A stretch of DNA of 32,873 nucleotides from an uncultured Oscillospiraceae bacterium (GTDB lineage: Bacteria > Bacillota > Clostridia > Oscillospirales > Oscillospiraceae): positions 1 through 32,873 of the forward strand of contig CABSMJ010000025.1 of NCBI GenBank assembly GCA_902478785.1, given 5' to 3'. This document shows positions 15,694-22,855 of this stretch, piece by piece. Under the pieces are notes generated by a model. That model was not told the origin of the DNA and did no database searches. It saw nothing but the letters and a program-made list of their open reading frames with translations. The position numbers and the translations under genes are program-made. How positions within the stretch are numbered: position 1 is the first letter of the stretch; each line of letters opens with the position of its first letter.

Positions 15694-15780
15694 CGACAGG
15701 TGCCATCACCCTGTCCAAGCGCCGCCTTTTTAGGCGGCGTTCGTTCGGCCCCACCGGCCGTTCTCTAAACAAAAAAATGG
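15694..15780 (+). promoter_or_regulatory. Structured leader upstream of the QueT gene, candidate preQ1-type riboswitch
   Basis: The leader can form at least three hairpins: GACAGG/CCTGTC around 15695-15715, CGCCGCCT/AGGCGGCG around 15720-15740, and CGGCC/GGCCG around 15746-15761. An A-rich stretch and the GGAGGT ribosome binding site follow. QueT genes are often controlled by preQ1 riboswitches. I could not match the core of preQ1-I (A-rich tail after the first hairpin) or preQ1-II, so the riboswitch idea rests on position and structure only. Confidence 0.3.
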
Positions 15781-15792
15781 AGGTAATTCATC

Positions 15793-16317
15793 ATGTCCAA
15801 AACCCGTTTCACCACAAAACAGCTGACCACCGCGGCGGTCATCGCCGCCGTGTACGCGGCCCTGACGCTGCTGCTGCCCATTCCCCAGTACGGCGGCGTG
15901 CAGCTGCGGGTGGCCGAGGCCATGACCGTGCTGCCCTTTTTCTTCCCCGAGGCCATTCCCGGCCTGGCGGTGGGCTGCTTCCTGGCCAATCTTCTGGGCT
16001 CGCCCTTTGTGCTGGACTGGATCTTCGGCACCCTGGCCACGCTGCTTGCAGCCATCTGGACCTCTAAGCTCCGCCACCGCGCCCTGGCGCCGGTGCCTCC
16101 GGTGGTGTGCAACATGGTCATCGTGGGGGCGGAGATCGCCTATTTCGCCACCCTGGACGGCGCGGCCTTCTGGCCTGCCTATGGCCTGAACGCCCTGACT
16201 GTGGGCCTGGGCGAGGCCATCGCCTGCGGCGTGCTGGGCACGCTGCTGCTGCAGCTGCTGCCCCGGGTTCCCTCTTTGCGGCGGTACATGGCTCCTGCCC
16301 GTCTGGAGCAGATCTGA
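15793..16317 (+). CDS. queT: QueT-type queuosine precursor transporter (ECF S component)
   Basis: This 174-residue membrane protein matches the QueT family, the substrate-binding S subunit of an energy-coupling-factor importer thought to take up preQ1 or related queuosine precursors. The pattern YGGVQLRVAEAMTVLPFFFPEAIPGL and the later AVGCFLANLLGSPFVLDWIFGTLAT carry the family's conserved positions, with about five hydrophobic helices. The shared ATPase and T subunits are not in the window. The ATG at 15793 has GGAGGT upstream. It has its own promoter and terminator, so it is a single-gene unit. Confidence 0.85.
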   Translation: MSKTRFTTKQLTTAAVIAAVYAALTLLLPIPQYGGVQLRVAEAMTVLPFFFPEAIPGLAVGCFLANLLGSPFVLDWIFGTLATLLAAIWTSKLRHRALAPVPPVVCNMVIVGAEIAYFATLDGAAFWPAYGLNALTVGLGEAIACGVLGTLLLQLLPRVPSLRRYMAPARLEQI

Positions 16318-16324
16318 GATGCGC

Positions 16325-16359
16325 AAAAGCGCGGGAGACTTCCCTCTCCCGCGCTTTTT
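16325..16359 (+). terminator. Terminator of the QueT gene
   Basis: AAAAGCGCGGGAGA (16325-16338) pairs perfectly with TCTCCCGCGCTTTT (16345-16358) around a 6-base loop, and the T-run is included. Confidence 0.93.
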
Positions 16360-16416
16360 CCATGGGCTTGGGGAACGCTTTGGGCCGAAAAAGGAAAAAA
16401 TTTTTCCCGTTTTCCC

Positions 16417-16444
16417 TTGACTTTTTCCCATATTTCGATATAAT
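16417..16444 (+). promoter_or_regulatory. Strong promoter of the rpsF-ssb-rpsR operon
   Basis: TTGACT (16417-16422) and TATAAT (16439-16444) are separated by 16 bases in an AT-rich stretch. The 70-base leader contains a GC-rich hairpin (GCTCCCGC with GGGCGGGGGC, about 16475-16496). It could hold the S6:S18 autoregulatory site known from other rpsF operons, but I cannot confirm the motif. Confidence 0.9.
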
Positions 16445-16520
16445 AGTAAGGCTCGCAGTCTGCGGGCTATCCTTGCTCCCGCGTAAGGGCGGGGGCCAAA
16501 GTCCAAAAGGAGGTGCAACA

Positions 16521-16817
16521 ATGGCAAAAGTTTCCGATCACTACGAGGTCGTGTATATCATCGACCCCATGCTCAGCGAGGAGGACACCGCCGCTCTGGT
16601 GGCCAAGTTCAAGACGCTGGCAGAGCAGAACGGTTCCGCTGTCGAGGTTGAGGAGTGGGGCAAGCGCAAGCTGGCCTACGAGATCAACGACCGGACCGAG
16701 GGCTACTATGTGCTGATGACCTTCACCAGCGCGCCCGCTTTCCCCAAGGAGCTGGACCGTGTCCTGCGGATCACCGACGGCATCATGCGTTCCCTGATCG
16801 TCTGCAAGGGCGAGTAA
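16521..16817 (+). CDS. rpsF: 30S ribosomal protein S6
   Basis: This 98-residue protein is the normal length for S6, which pairs with S18 on the platform of the small ribosomal subunit. YEVVYIIDPMLSEED at the N-terminus and EEWGKRKLAYEINDRTEGYYVLMTF in the middle are family hallmarks. The ATG at 16521 follows AAAAGGAGG. It is the first gene of the classical rpsF-ssb-rpsR operon, in which S6 and S18 production is matched to single-strand binding protein. Confidence 0.97.
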   Translation: MAKVSDHYEVVYIIDPMLSEEDTAALVAKFKTLAEQNGSAVEVEEWGKRKLAYEINDRTEGYYVLMTFTSAPAFPKELDRVLRITDGIMRSLIVCKGE

Positions 16818-16831
16818 GAGGGGGTTAGAGC

Positions 16832-17317
16832 ATGCTCAACCGCATCATTCTTATGGGACGTCTTGTCCGTGACCCGGAGCTGCGCCGGACGCAGAGCGGC
16901 ACCGCGGTGACGTCCATCCGCATCGCCGTGGACCGGGATTTCAAGTCCCAGAGCGGCGAAAAGCAAGCTGATTTCTTCGACGTGGTCGCCTGGCGCGCCA
17001 CCGCCGAGTTTGTGGCCAAGTACTTCACCAAGGGCCGGATGGCCGTGGTGGAGGGCCGGCTCCAGACCCGGGAGTGGACCGATCGCGAGGGCGGCAAGCG
17101 CGTCTCCACTGAGATCGTCGCCGACAACGTGTATTTCGGCGACTCCAAGTCCGGCGCCCAGGGCGGCGATTCCTTCGCTCCCGGCTACGGACAGCAGGCT
17201 CCTGCCTACGGCGGCGCCCCCGCTTACGGCGCCCCCTCCGGCGGCTATGCCCCCGCTCCCTCTTCCGGCTCCGATTTCGCGGAGATCGGCGAGGAGGACG
17301 GCGAGCTGCCCTTCTAA
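16832..17317 (+). CDS. ssb: Single-stranded DNA-binding protein
   Basis: This 161-residue protein has an OB-fold domain (MLNRIILMGRLVRDPELR through roughly residue 105), a flexible Gly/Ala/Pro/Tyr-rich linker and the acidic C-terminal tip EEDGELPF. The tip recruits replication and repair partners; most relatives end in DDDIPF, so the GELPF ending is a mild variant. It coats single-stranded DNA during replication. It lies 14 bases after rpsF and 42 bases before rpsR in the conserved operon. Confidence 0.97.
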   Translation: MLNRIILMGRLVRDPELRRTQSGTAVTSIRIAVDRDFKSQSGEKQADFFDVVAWRATAEFVAKYFTKGRMAVVEGRLQTREWTDREGGKRVSTEIVADNVYFGDSKSGAQGGDSFAPGYGQQAPAYGGAPAYGAPSGGYAPAPSSGSDFAEIGEEDGELPF

Positions 17318-17359
17318 AAAGCGCGGAGCCCTTCTATTTTTGAATAAGGAGGAATTCCC

Positions 17360-17611
17360 ATGGCTATGGAACGTGAACAGAGACCCGGCCGTCCCATGAA
17401 CCGCAAGCGCCGCAAGGTCTGCCAGTTCTGTGTGGACAAGTGCGAGTCCATCGATTACAAGGATGCCGCCAAGCTGCGCCGCTACATCTCCGAGCGGTCC
17501 AAGATCCTGCCCCGGAGAACCACCGGCACCTGCGCCATGCATCAGCGTCAGCTGACCGAGGCCATCAAGCGGGCCCGTCAGATCGCTCTGCTGCCCTTCG
17601 TGACCGAATAA
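17360..17611 (+). CDS. rpsR: 30S ribosomal protein S18
   Basis: This 83-residue protein has the S18 core from IDYKDAAKLRRYISERSKILPRR to RARQIALLPFV. The N-terminal KVCQFCVDKCESIDY holds three cysteines; such C+ versions of ribosomal proteins can bind zinc. The ATG at 17360 follows AAGGAGG. It is the last gene of the operon and a textbook terminator follows. Confidence 0.97.
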   Translation: MAMEREQRPGRPMNRKRRKVCQFCVDKCESIDYKDAAKLRRYISERSKILPRRTTGTCAMHQRQLTEAIKRARQIALLPFVTE

Positions 17612-17622
17612 AGACCTTTGAA

Positions 17623-17658
17623 AGGCCGCGCCGAATTTTCGGCGCGGCCTTTTTTTTT
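17623..17658 (+). terminator. Terminator of the rpsF-ssb-rpsR operon
   Basis: AGGCCGCGCCGA (17623-17634) pairs perfectly with TCGGCGCGGCCT (17639-17650), and a run of T follows. Confidence 0.95.
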
Positions 17659-17662
17659 GCTT

Positions 17663-18114
17663 TCGCAAAAATGCAGCGCATTTTTGCGAGGGGAATCGAG
17701 AGAGCACCCAAGGCGGACATCGATTCCCTTCGGGAAAAGTCGGCCCGCCTTGGGTGAGAAGTGTTTTTCCCGAGGCGCAGGTCCCCGGGAAAAAACCATT
17801 TCACCTTTTTTCGCCGCCTGCGGGCGGCGAAACTCTGCGAGGCGGCCTGCGAGGCTTTTCCTGCGGGGTGGAAGCCATGGGCGGCCTGGGGAGAAAAAGA
17901 CGGGGGCGGAAAGCTGGGAGGCCTGCCCTGGGGGATGGTGGAAAGACGGGGTTTTCCGCCGGATTTTCCCCAGGATGTGGAAAAACCTGCCCGCCTGGGC
18001 CAAAGCTCCCCCATCCATTGCCCGTCCCAAAACAGCGGCGCCGTACCTCATAGCGAGGTACGGCGCCGCATTGCGTCTCGTCGCAGATCTTTCTGCCACA
18101 GGCGGTGTGGAAAA
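17663..18114. repeat. Gene-free spacer filled with successive hairpins
   Basis: No convincing gene is present in these 450 bases. At least five stem-loops follow each other: TCGCAAAAATGC at 17663-17674 with 17678-17689; CACCCAAGGCGG at 17705-17716 with 17745-17756; GTTTTTCCCG at 17763-17772 with 17786-17796; TTTCGCCGCC at 17809-17818 with 17823-17832; and a perfect 15-bp stem at 18035-18049 with 18055-18069. Two TGTGGAAAA motifs lie at 17976 and 18106. The last stem may end the leftward operon starting at 20780. The others have no known role. Confidence 0.75.
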
Positions 18115-18127
18115 AAGTCCGCTGCCT

Positions 18128-18778
18128 CTATTGCAGCACCCACCGCTGGCCGTCGGGCATCTCCCACAGCGTGCCGGGGAAGGTCTCCAAAATCGCCCCA
18201 TCGGGGAAGCGGCGGATCACCACCTCATCCCGGTAGTCCGGGTCCTCGAACCAGCGGGTGAAGTAGAGCCGGTCCCCTTCCCGGCTGCAAAAGCTCTCCC
18301 GGGTGCCGATGGAAAAGGCCGCCTGTTCCGGCCAGAGAATCTGGAAGAGGTTTTCACTCCCCTGCCGGGTCAGCATCAGGGGGGAGGTGTGCAGCATCAG
18401 GTTGTAGCAGTCACTGACCACCCCCAGGGGCACCTGGGCCTCCAGGGCCGTCTGCCCGGCAGCGTCATCATACCGGAAGATGCGGATGGCGGCGGCGGGA
18501 AAGTCCACCAGCAAAAGATGCAGCTGCCCCGCCCAAAAGATCGGGGCACCGAAGTACTGGCCCTCCTCCGCCTTTATGGGCTCCACCACCCGGCCCTCGG
18601 GGTAGTGGAGGAAGAGCAGGCGGTTCCTTTTGATGGGATGGCCGCTGGCAAAGAGCTCCTGGGCCTCATAGAGGTCCCCGCTGGCGTAGTCGCAGGACCA
18701 GTACCAGCCGCCGCTGCCGGGAAGCTCCGCCAGGTTGGTCAGCCCTCCCGTGGGGATGGGCTTGAGATCGTGTGTCAT
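18128..18778 (-). CDS. Uncharacterised protein in the TatD/radical SAM operon
   Basis: I do not recognise this 216-residue protein. It has no signal peptide or membrane segment and is rich in aromatic residues and beta-strand-like stretches (NRLLFLHYPEGRVVEPI, LHLLLVDFPAAAIRIFRYDD), which would suit a beta-propeller-like or jelly-roll fold. The ATG at 18778 follows a good CAGGAGG site. It lies 15 bases after the TatD-associated radical SAM gene and ends the operon, so it may be a partner or substrate of that enzyme. This is inference from position only. Confidence 0.8.
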   Translation of the reverse strand: MTHDLKPIPTGGLTNLAELPGSGGWYWSCDYASGDLYEAQELFASGHPIKRNRLLFLHYPEGRVVEPIKAEEGQYFGAPIFWAGQLHLLLVDFPAAAIRIFRYDDAAGQTALEAQVPLGVVSDCYNLMLHTSPLMLTRQGSENLFQILWPEQAAFSIGTRESFCSREGDRLYFTRWFEDPDYRDEVVIRRFPDGAILETFPGTLWEMPDGQRWVLQ

Positions 18779-18793
18779 AGGCCTCCTGTTTTT

Positions 18794-19411
18794 TCAGTCG
18801 GGGATGTACTCCCGCACCCGCAGCTGGGCGCCCAGGGACTGGGCCAGCTCCCGGCAGTGCTGGATCTCCTCCTCGGTCTTATCCTTGTTGACGATGGTCA
18901 TGACCACCTTGGGCACGTACTTGGCCGCCTCCCGGGTGAAGTCCAGCATGGCCTGCCAGCCTGCCTCCCCGCTCTGGGGCCGGGTCACGGCGGTGTACTC
19001 CTCCGGCGTGGAGCCGTTGAGGGAGATGGACACCACGTCGATGCGGCCCTTGAGCTGGGGCGCCACGTCCCGGCCGTGGATCAGGCTGCCGTGGCCGTTG
19101 GTGTTGATGCGCACCGGGGGCAGCTGGGGCACCTTCTCCTTCATGGCGTCCACCAGGGCGCACACGTCGTCAATGCGGTAGGAGGGCTCTCCAAAGCCGC
19201 AGAACACGATCTCCCGATAGGAGGCCAGGTCCCGGCTCATCAGGGAGTCCAGGGCCTCCTGGAAGCTGGGCTCGTGGTCCAGCCAAAGATCGTCGGCATA
19301 GATGCTGCCCTTGTGGCCGTTGTGGCGCAGGCAAAATACACAGGCGCAGTCGCATCGGTTGGTCAGGTTGACATAAAGTGCACCCTCATACTCGTAGGTA
19401 ATGGTCATCAT
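18794..19411 (-). CDS. TatD-associated radical SAM protein
   Basis: This 205-residue protein has the radical SAM cluster motif CxxxCxxC within LTNRCDCACVFCLRH, then the GFGEPSYR segment and the SISLNGSTPEEYTAVTRP segment typical of small radical SAM enzymes. It fits the family found next to tatD (TIGR04038-like). It would bind a 4Fe-4S cluster and S-adenosylmethionine in the cytoplasm; the substrate of this family is not known. At about 200 residues it is short and lacks extra C-terminal cluster domains. The start overlaps the tatD stop by 4 bp, so the pair is translationally coupled. Confidence 0.88.
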   Translation of the reverse strand: MMTITYEYEGALYVNLTNRCDCACVFCLRHNGHKGSIYADDLWLDHEPSFQEALDSLMSRDLASYREIVFCGFGEPSYRIDDVCALVDAMKEKVPQLPPVRINTNGHGSLIHGRDVAPQLKGRIDVVSISLNGSTPEEYTAVTRPQSGEAGWQAMLDFTREAAKYVPKVVMTIVNKDKTEEEIQHCRELAQSLGAQLRVREYIPD

Positions 19412-20193
19412 GGCTCAGCCATCTCCTTTTCCAGTCCAAAAAATTCCACGGCGTTGCGGAAGGCGGCCTCCGCCACCGCCTCCGGCGCCAATCCCTTCCA
19501 CTCCCCCAGCTTTTCCGCCACCAGAGGCAGCAGCCGGGAGTCGTTGCGCTTGCCCCGGTGGGGCACCGGCGCCAGGTAGGGCGAGTCGGTCTCCAGCAGC
19601 ATCCGCTCCAGAGGCGTCACCGCCGCCACCTCCGGGGCCCGGCGGGCGTTTTTGAAGGTGATGGGCCCGTCAAAGCCCAGGTACCAGCCCAGTTTGAGGA
19701 GCTCCTTTGCCATCTCCGGGCTGCCGGAGTAGCAGTGGAACACGCCCCGGACCCGGGGAAACTCCTTGACGATGGCAAGGCAGTCCCCGTGGGCCTCCCG
19801 GTCGTGGATGATGACGGGCAGGTCCAGCTCCTCCGCCAGGGCCATCTGCCGCCGGAATATCTCCTGCTGGAATGCCCGGGGCGGGTTTTCCGGCCAGTAG
19901 TAGTCCAGGCCGATCTCCCCGATGGCCACGGCTTTGGGGTGGGCCGCCAGGGCCCGTATGGCCTCCAGGTCCGCCTCCCCTGCCCCGGCGCAGTCCTCCG
20001 GGTGGATGCCCACGGCGGCCCAGACGTGGGAAAAGCGCTCCGCCAGGGCCAGGGCCTTTCGGGAGGTCTCCACGGTGATGCCCGGGTTCACCACCGCCTC
20101 CACGCCGCTCTCCGGCAGGGCGGTCAGCAGCGCTTCCCGGTCGGCGTCAAAGGCCTCGTCGTCGTAATGGGCGTGGGTGTCAAAGAGTCTCAT
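19408..20193 (-). CDS. tatD: TatD family metal-dependent hydrolase/DNase
   Basis: This 261-residue TIM-barrel hydrolase has DTHAHYD at the N-terminus, GIHPE, the metal-binding GEIGLDYY, PVIIHDREAH, FHCYSG and ETDSPYLAP. All are TatD signatures with the expected His, Glu and Asp metal ligands. Relatives are 3'-5' DNA exonucleases involved in DNA repair or quality control. The start overlaps the end of the lipoprotein gene by 4 bp, and the stop overlaps the radical SAM gene by 4 bp. Confidence 0.94.
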   Translation of the reverse strand: MRLFDTHAHYDDEAFDADREALLTALPESGVEAVVNPGITVETSRKALALAERFSHVWAAVGIHPEDCAGAGEADLEAIRALAAHPKAVAIGEIGLDYYWPENPPRAFQQEIFRRQMALAEELDLPVIIHDREAHGDCLAIVKEFPRVRGVFHCYSGSPEMAKELLKLGWYLGFDGPITFKNARRAPEVAAVTPLERMLLETDSPYLAPVPHRGKRNDSRLLPLVAEKLGEWKGLAPEAVAEAAFRNAVEFFGLEKEMAEP

Positions 20194-20780
20194 GCCGCGT
20201 CCGCCTCCCCGCTGGAGGACTCCGGCGCCTCATCCGGCACCTGGGGCGCCTGAGGCAGGCCCGAAGCGTCGGCGGTGAAGGTGACGGAGAACTCGTCGCC
20301 GGTGGTGCCGTCGTCAAAGCGCTCCAGATAGGTCAAGGTAAAGTCCTCCACGTCCTGGGGCACGGCGAAGTAGAGCCGCCCGGACCGGGCCTGGCCCTTT
20401 TCCAGGTCATAGCGCTCCGGCAGCTGGTCGTCGGCCACGGTGTCCAGGAGGCAGTAGGCCTGGTCCTCCTCGGTACTGCCCCACTGGAGCAAAAAGTCGG
20501 TGTCGAACATGGGAATGGTCTCGGAGAAGGTGTTTTCCACCTCCATGTCCACCGCCAGCACCACCTGGCCCAAACCGGGCACATAGTCGTCCAGGGTGGA
20601 GTGAAGGGCGGCGCCGGTGATGGTAAAGGTGAAGAACTCCGTGTGCATCACCGTATTCAGCCCGCCCTGGGCCGTGCCGTCGTCGCCGGGGTAGCCGCTG
20701 CCGGTCTCGCTCTGGGCGCCGCAGGCCGTCAGGGAAAGGGCCAGCATGGCCGCCAGCACCAGGGTCAGCAATCGTTTCAT
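20190..20780 (-). CDS. Predicted lipoprotein, DUF4352-like
   Basis: This 196-residue protein has a clear lipoprotein signal peptide (MKRLLTLVLAAMLALSLTAC, lipid on Cys20). The mature part is one beta-rich domain: VLAVDMEVENTFSETIPMFDTDFLLQ and then RSGRLYFAVPQDVEDFTLTYLERFDD. This resembles the immunoglobulin-like DUF4352/DUF5067 domains found in many Firmicute lipoproteins, but I cannot confirm it. The ATG at 20780 was preferred to one 6 bases upstream because the GGAGGA site is then at better spacing. It is the first gene of the operon with tatD. Odd for an operon, it couples a surface lipoprotein to a cytoplasmic nuclease. Confidence 0.8.
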   Translation of the reverse strand: MKRLLTLVLAAMLALSLTACGAQSETGSGYPGDDGTAQGGLNTVMHTEFFTFTITGAALHSTLDDYVPGLGQVVLAVDMEVENTFSETIPMFDTDFLLQWGSTEEDQAYCLLDTVADDQLPERYDLEKGQARSGRLYFAVPQDVEDFTLTYLERFDDGTTGDEFSVTFTADASGLPQAPQVPDEAPESSSGEADAA

Positions 20781-21018
20781 GGGCATAGGTCCTCCGTTCC
20801 GCCGCCCGAGACGGCTCATGTAAAAGTTATGGTAGGAAGATTCCGGCGCCGCTGGCAGGAAACGGCGCCCTTTCGCCCTATCATACCACGCTGGCGCGAA
20901 AAAAGGAAGATGGAAGCCGCGGATGGCCATAGAGCGTGCGTCATATGGTCCAAATGGTGTTATCGGAATAGGCGATAAAATCCACATTTCATATCGGAAA
21001 AACCCACATATAGGTTCG

Positions 21019-21046
21019 TTGACTTGCCACTGAGAACCAGTATAAT
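21019..21046 (+). promoter_or_regulatory. Strong promoter of the metQQNI operon
   Basis: TTGACT (21019-21024) and TATAAT (21041-21046) are separated by 16 bases. The leader of about 60 bases is too short for a SAM riboswitch and I see no such fold. The region 20781-21018, between the divergent operons, shows no other clear feature. Confidence 0.88.
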
Positions 21047-21111
21047 TGAAGTTGTTGTGCAACATAGCGGAAAGACACAGGTAAGAAAGAGGATAAGGAG
21101 AGAGAACAAGC

Positions 21112-21930
21112 ATGAAACGAGTATGGACCCTTGTATTGGCCCTGGTCATGGCCCTGTCCCTGGCCGCCTGCGGCGCCACGGAGACCACCACCCCCAGTTC
21201 CAATACGGAGCCCCAGGAAAAGACCACCATCAAGATGGGCAGCGGCGGCACCTACGCCGACATGATCGAAAAGCTGGGCGAGATGGTGGCCGATCAGGGC
21301 TACGATGTGGAGCTGGTGCTCTTTGACTCCAACTCCGGCCCTGCCGACGCCTGCAGCTTGGGCGACATCGACGCCTTTATCTACAACCACGAGCCCTGGC
21401 TGGAGCAGTACAACAAGGACAACGGCACCGACTTCGTGGTGGTCAGCCCTCTGTACTACGGCCGCGCCGCCATGTACTCCGTAAAGTACGATTCCCTGGA
21501 CCAACTGCCTGACGGCGCTGCCATCGCCATCCCCAACGACTCCACCAACATGGAGAACACCCTGCTGTTCCTGCAGGATCTGGGCCTCATCACTCTGGGC
21601 GAAAAGACAGAGTCTTTCTACACCACCCTGGACGTGGTGGACAACCCCAAGAACATCCAGTTCGTGGAGACGGAGATCTCCTACACCGCCCGCAGTATTG
21701 AGGACTGCGACGCAGTAGTTTGCTCGGCCCAGTACATCATGGAAGCGGGACTGGATGCCAATGTTTTTCTGGCTGAAAATGAGTCCAAGAAGGATTTCCC
21801 CATTGGTCTGACCGTCCATGAGACCGACGCCGACAGCGCCTGGGTGAAGGTTCTGGATGAGACGTTGCACTCCGAGGAGTTCCAGACCTGGTTCAACGAG
21901 CACTATCAGGGTACGCTGGTGCTCTATTGA
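21112..21930 (+). CDS. metQ: MetQ-type substrate-binding lipoprotein, copy 1
   Basis: This 272-residue lipoprotein (lipobox LAAC, lipid on Cys20) belongs to the NlpA/MetQ family. It captures D- or L-methionine, or a related compound, for the MetNI importer. KMGSGGTYADMIEKLGEMV, LGDIDAFIYNHEPWLEQYN, AIPNDSTNMENTLLFLQDLGLI and the end region SAWVKVLDETLHSEEFQTWF fit the family. Bases 21142-21692 are identical to the same part of copy 2, while the remaining 240 bases differ at many sites. The start at 21112 follows AAGGAGAGAG. It is the first gene of the operon and has a strong promoter. Confidence 0.92.
   Translation: MKRVWTLVLALVMALSLAACGATETTTPSSNTEPQEKTTIKMGSGGTYADMIEKLGEMVADQGYDVELVLFDSNSGPADACSLGDIDAFIYNHEPWLEQYNKDNGTDFVVVSPLYYGRAAMYSVKYDSLDQLPDGAAIAIPNDSTNMENTLLFLQDLGLITLGEKTESFYTTLDVVDNPKNIQFVETEISYTARSIEDCDAVVCSAQYIMEAGLDANVFLAENESKKDFPIGLTVHETDADSAWVKVLDETLHSEEFQTWFNEHYQGTLVLY
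21142..21692 (+). repeat. 551-bp direct repeat, copy 1 (inside metQ1)
   Basis: By eye this block is base-for-base identical to 21999-22549, at an offset of 857 bp. The flanking parts of the two genes are clearly diverged, so the identity is recent and local, as after gene conversion. Confidence 0.9.
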
Positions 21931-21968
21931 TCTTACAAAATACAAAACAGAAGAAGGAGAATACCGAA

Positions 21969-22787
21969 ATGAAAAGACTGCTGACTTTGGCCCTGGCTCT
22001 GGTCATGGCCCTGTCCCTGGCCGCCTGCGGCGCCACGGAGACCACCACCCCCAGTTCCAATACGGAGCCCCAGGAAAAGACCACCATCAAGATGGGCAGC
22101 GGCGGCACCTACGCCGACATGATCGAAAAGCTGGGCGAGATGGTGGCCGATCAGGGCTACGATGTGGAGCTGGTGCTCTTTGACTCCAACTCCGGCCCTG
22201 CCGACGCCTGCAGCTTGGGCGACATCGACGCCTTTATCTACAACCACGAGCCCTGGCTGGAGCAGTACAACAAGGACAACGGCACCGACTTCGTGGTGGT
22301 CAGCCCTCTGTACTACGGCCGCGCCGCCATGTACTCCGTAAAGTACGATTCCCTGGACCAACTGCCTGACGGCGCTGCCATCGCCATCCCCAACGACTCC
22401 ACCAACATGGAGAACACCCTGCTGTTCCTGCAGGATCTGGGCCTCATCACTCTGGGCGAAAAGACAGAGTCTTTCTACACCACCCTGGACGTGGTGGACA
22501 ACCCCAAGAACATCCAGTTCGTGGAGACGGAGATCTCCTACACCGCCCGGAGCATCCAGGACTGTGACGCCGTCATCTGCACCGGCCAGCAGATCATGGA
22601 CGCCGGCATGGACCCCAACAAGTTCATTGCGGAAAACGAGTCCAAGAAGGACTACCCCATCGGTCTCACGGTCCACGAGACGGATGCGGACAGTGCCTGG
22701 GTCAAGGCCCTGGATGAGGTCCTCCACTCCGAGGAGTATCAGACCTGGTTCAATGACACCTACAAGGGCACCCTGGTGCTTTATTGA
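21969..22787 (+). CDS. metQ: MetQ-type substrate-binding lipoprotein, copy 2
   Basis: This second MetQ/NlpA lipoprotein has the same length (272 residues) and lipid site (Cys20). Residues from about 11 to 194 equal copy 1. The signal peptide start and the last 78 residues differ, for example CTGQQIMDAGMDPNKFIAEN here against CSAQYIMEAGLDANVFLAEN in copy 1. The divergent C-terminal part forms one side of the ligand cleft and could change specificity or affinity, which is inference. AGAAGGAGA precedes the ATG at 21969. It lies 38 bases after copy 1 and before metN. Confidence 0.92.
   Translation: MKRLLTLALALVMALSLAACGATETTTPSSNTEPQEKTTIKMGSGGTYADMIEKLGEMVADQGYDVELVLFDSNSGPADACSLGDIDAFIYNHEPWLEQYNKDNGTDFVVVSPLYYGRAAMYSVKYDSLDQLPDGAAIAIPNDSTNMENTLLFLQDLGLITLGEKTESFYTTLDVVDNPKNIQFVETEISYTARSIQDCDAVICTGQQIMDAGMDPNKFIAENESKKDYPIGLTVHETDADSAWVKALDEVLHSEEYQTWFNDTYKGTLVLY
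21999..22549 (+). repeat. 551-bp direct repeat, copy 2 (inside metQ2)
   Basis: Identical to 21142-21692. Recombination between the copies would fuse the two genes and delete 857 bp, so one-gene variants are expected in the population. Confidence 0.9.
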
Positions 22788-22801
22788 TGCCAAGCGCGCA
22801 G

Positions 22802-22832
22802 CAGGGGACGGCACTGTGCCGTCCCCTGTTTT
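22802..22832 (+). terminator. Partial terminator between metQ2 and metN
   Basis: CAGGGGACGGCAC (22802-22814) pairs with GTGCCGTCCCCTG (22816-22828), and TTTT follows. It lies inside the operon and would give more binding-protein message than transporter message, as is common in ABC import operons. Confidence 0.75.
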
Positions 22833-22855
22833 ACCAGGTATAAGGAGGGGAAGCC

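Noticed and set aside
15694..15730. preQ1-I riboswitch
   Set aside because: The ACAGG/CCTGT hairpin is followed by CCAAGCGCC and not by the A-rich tail with an AA-rich pseudoknot strand needed for this class. The leader is kept only as an unassigned structured region.
17618..19579. A 653-codon open frame on the plus strand across the hairpin spacer and the TatD operon
   Set aside because: It crosses palindromes and runs antisense to well-supported genes, with no recognisable domain.
21047..21111. SAM (S-box) riboswitch or T-box upstream of metQ
   Set aside because: The leader is only about 65 bases from the -10 box to the start and has no terminator hairpin or S-box core.
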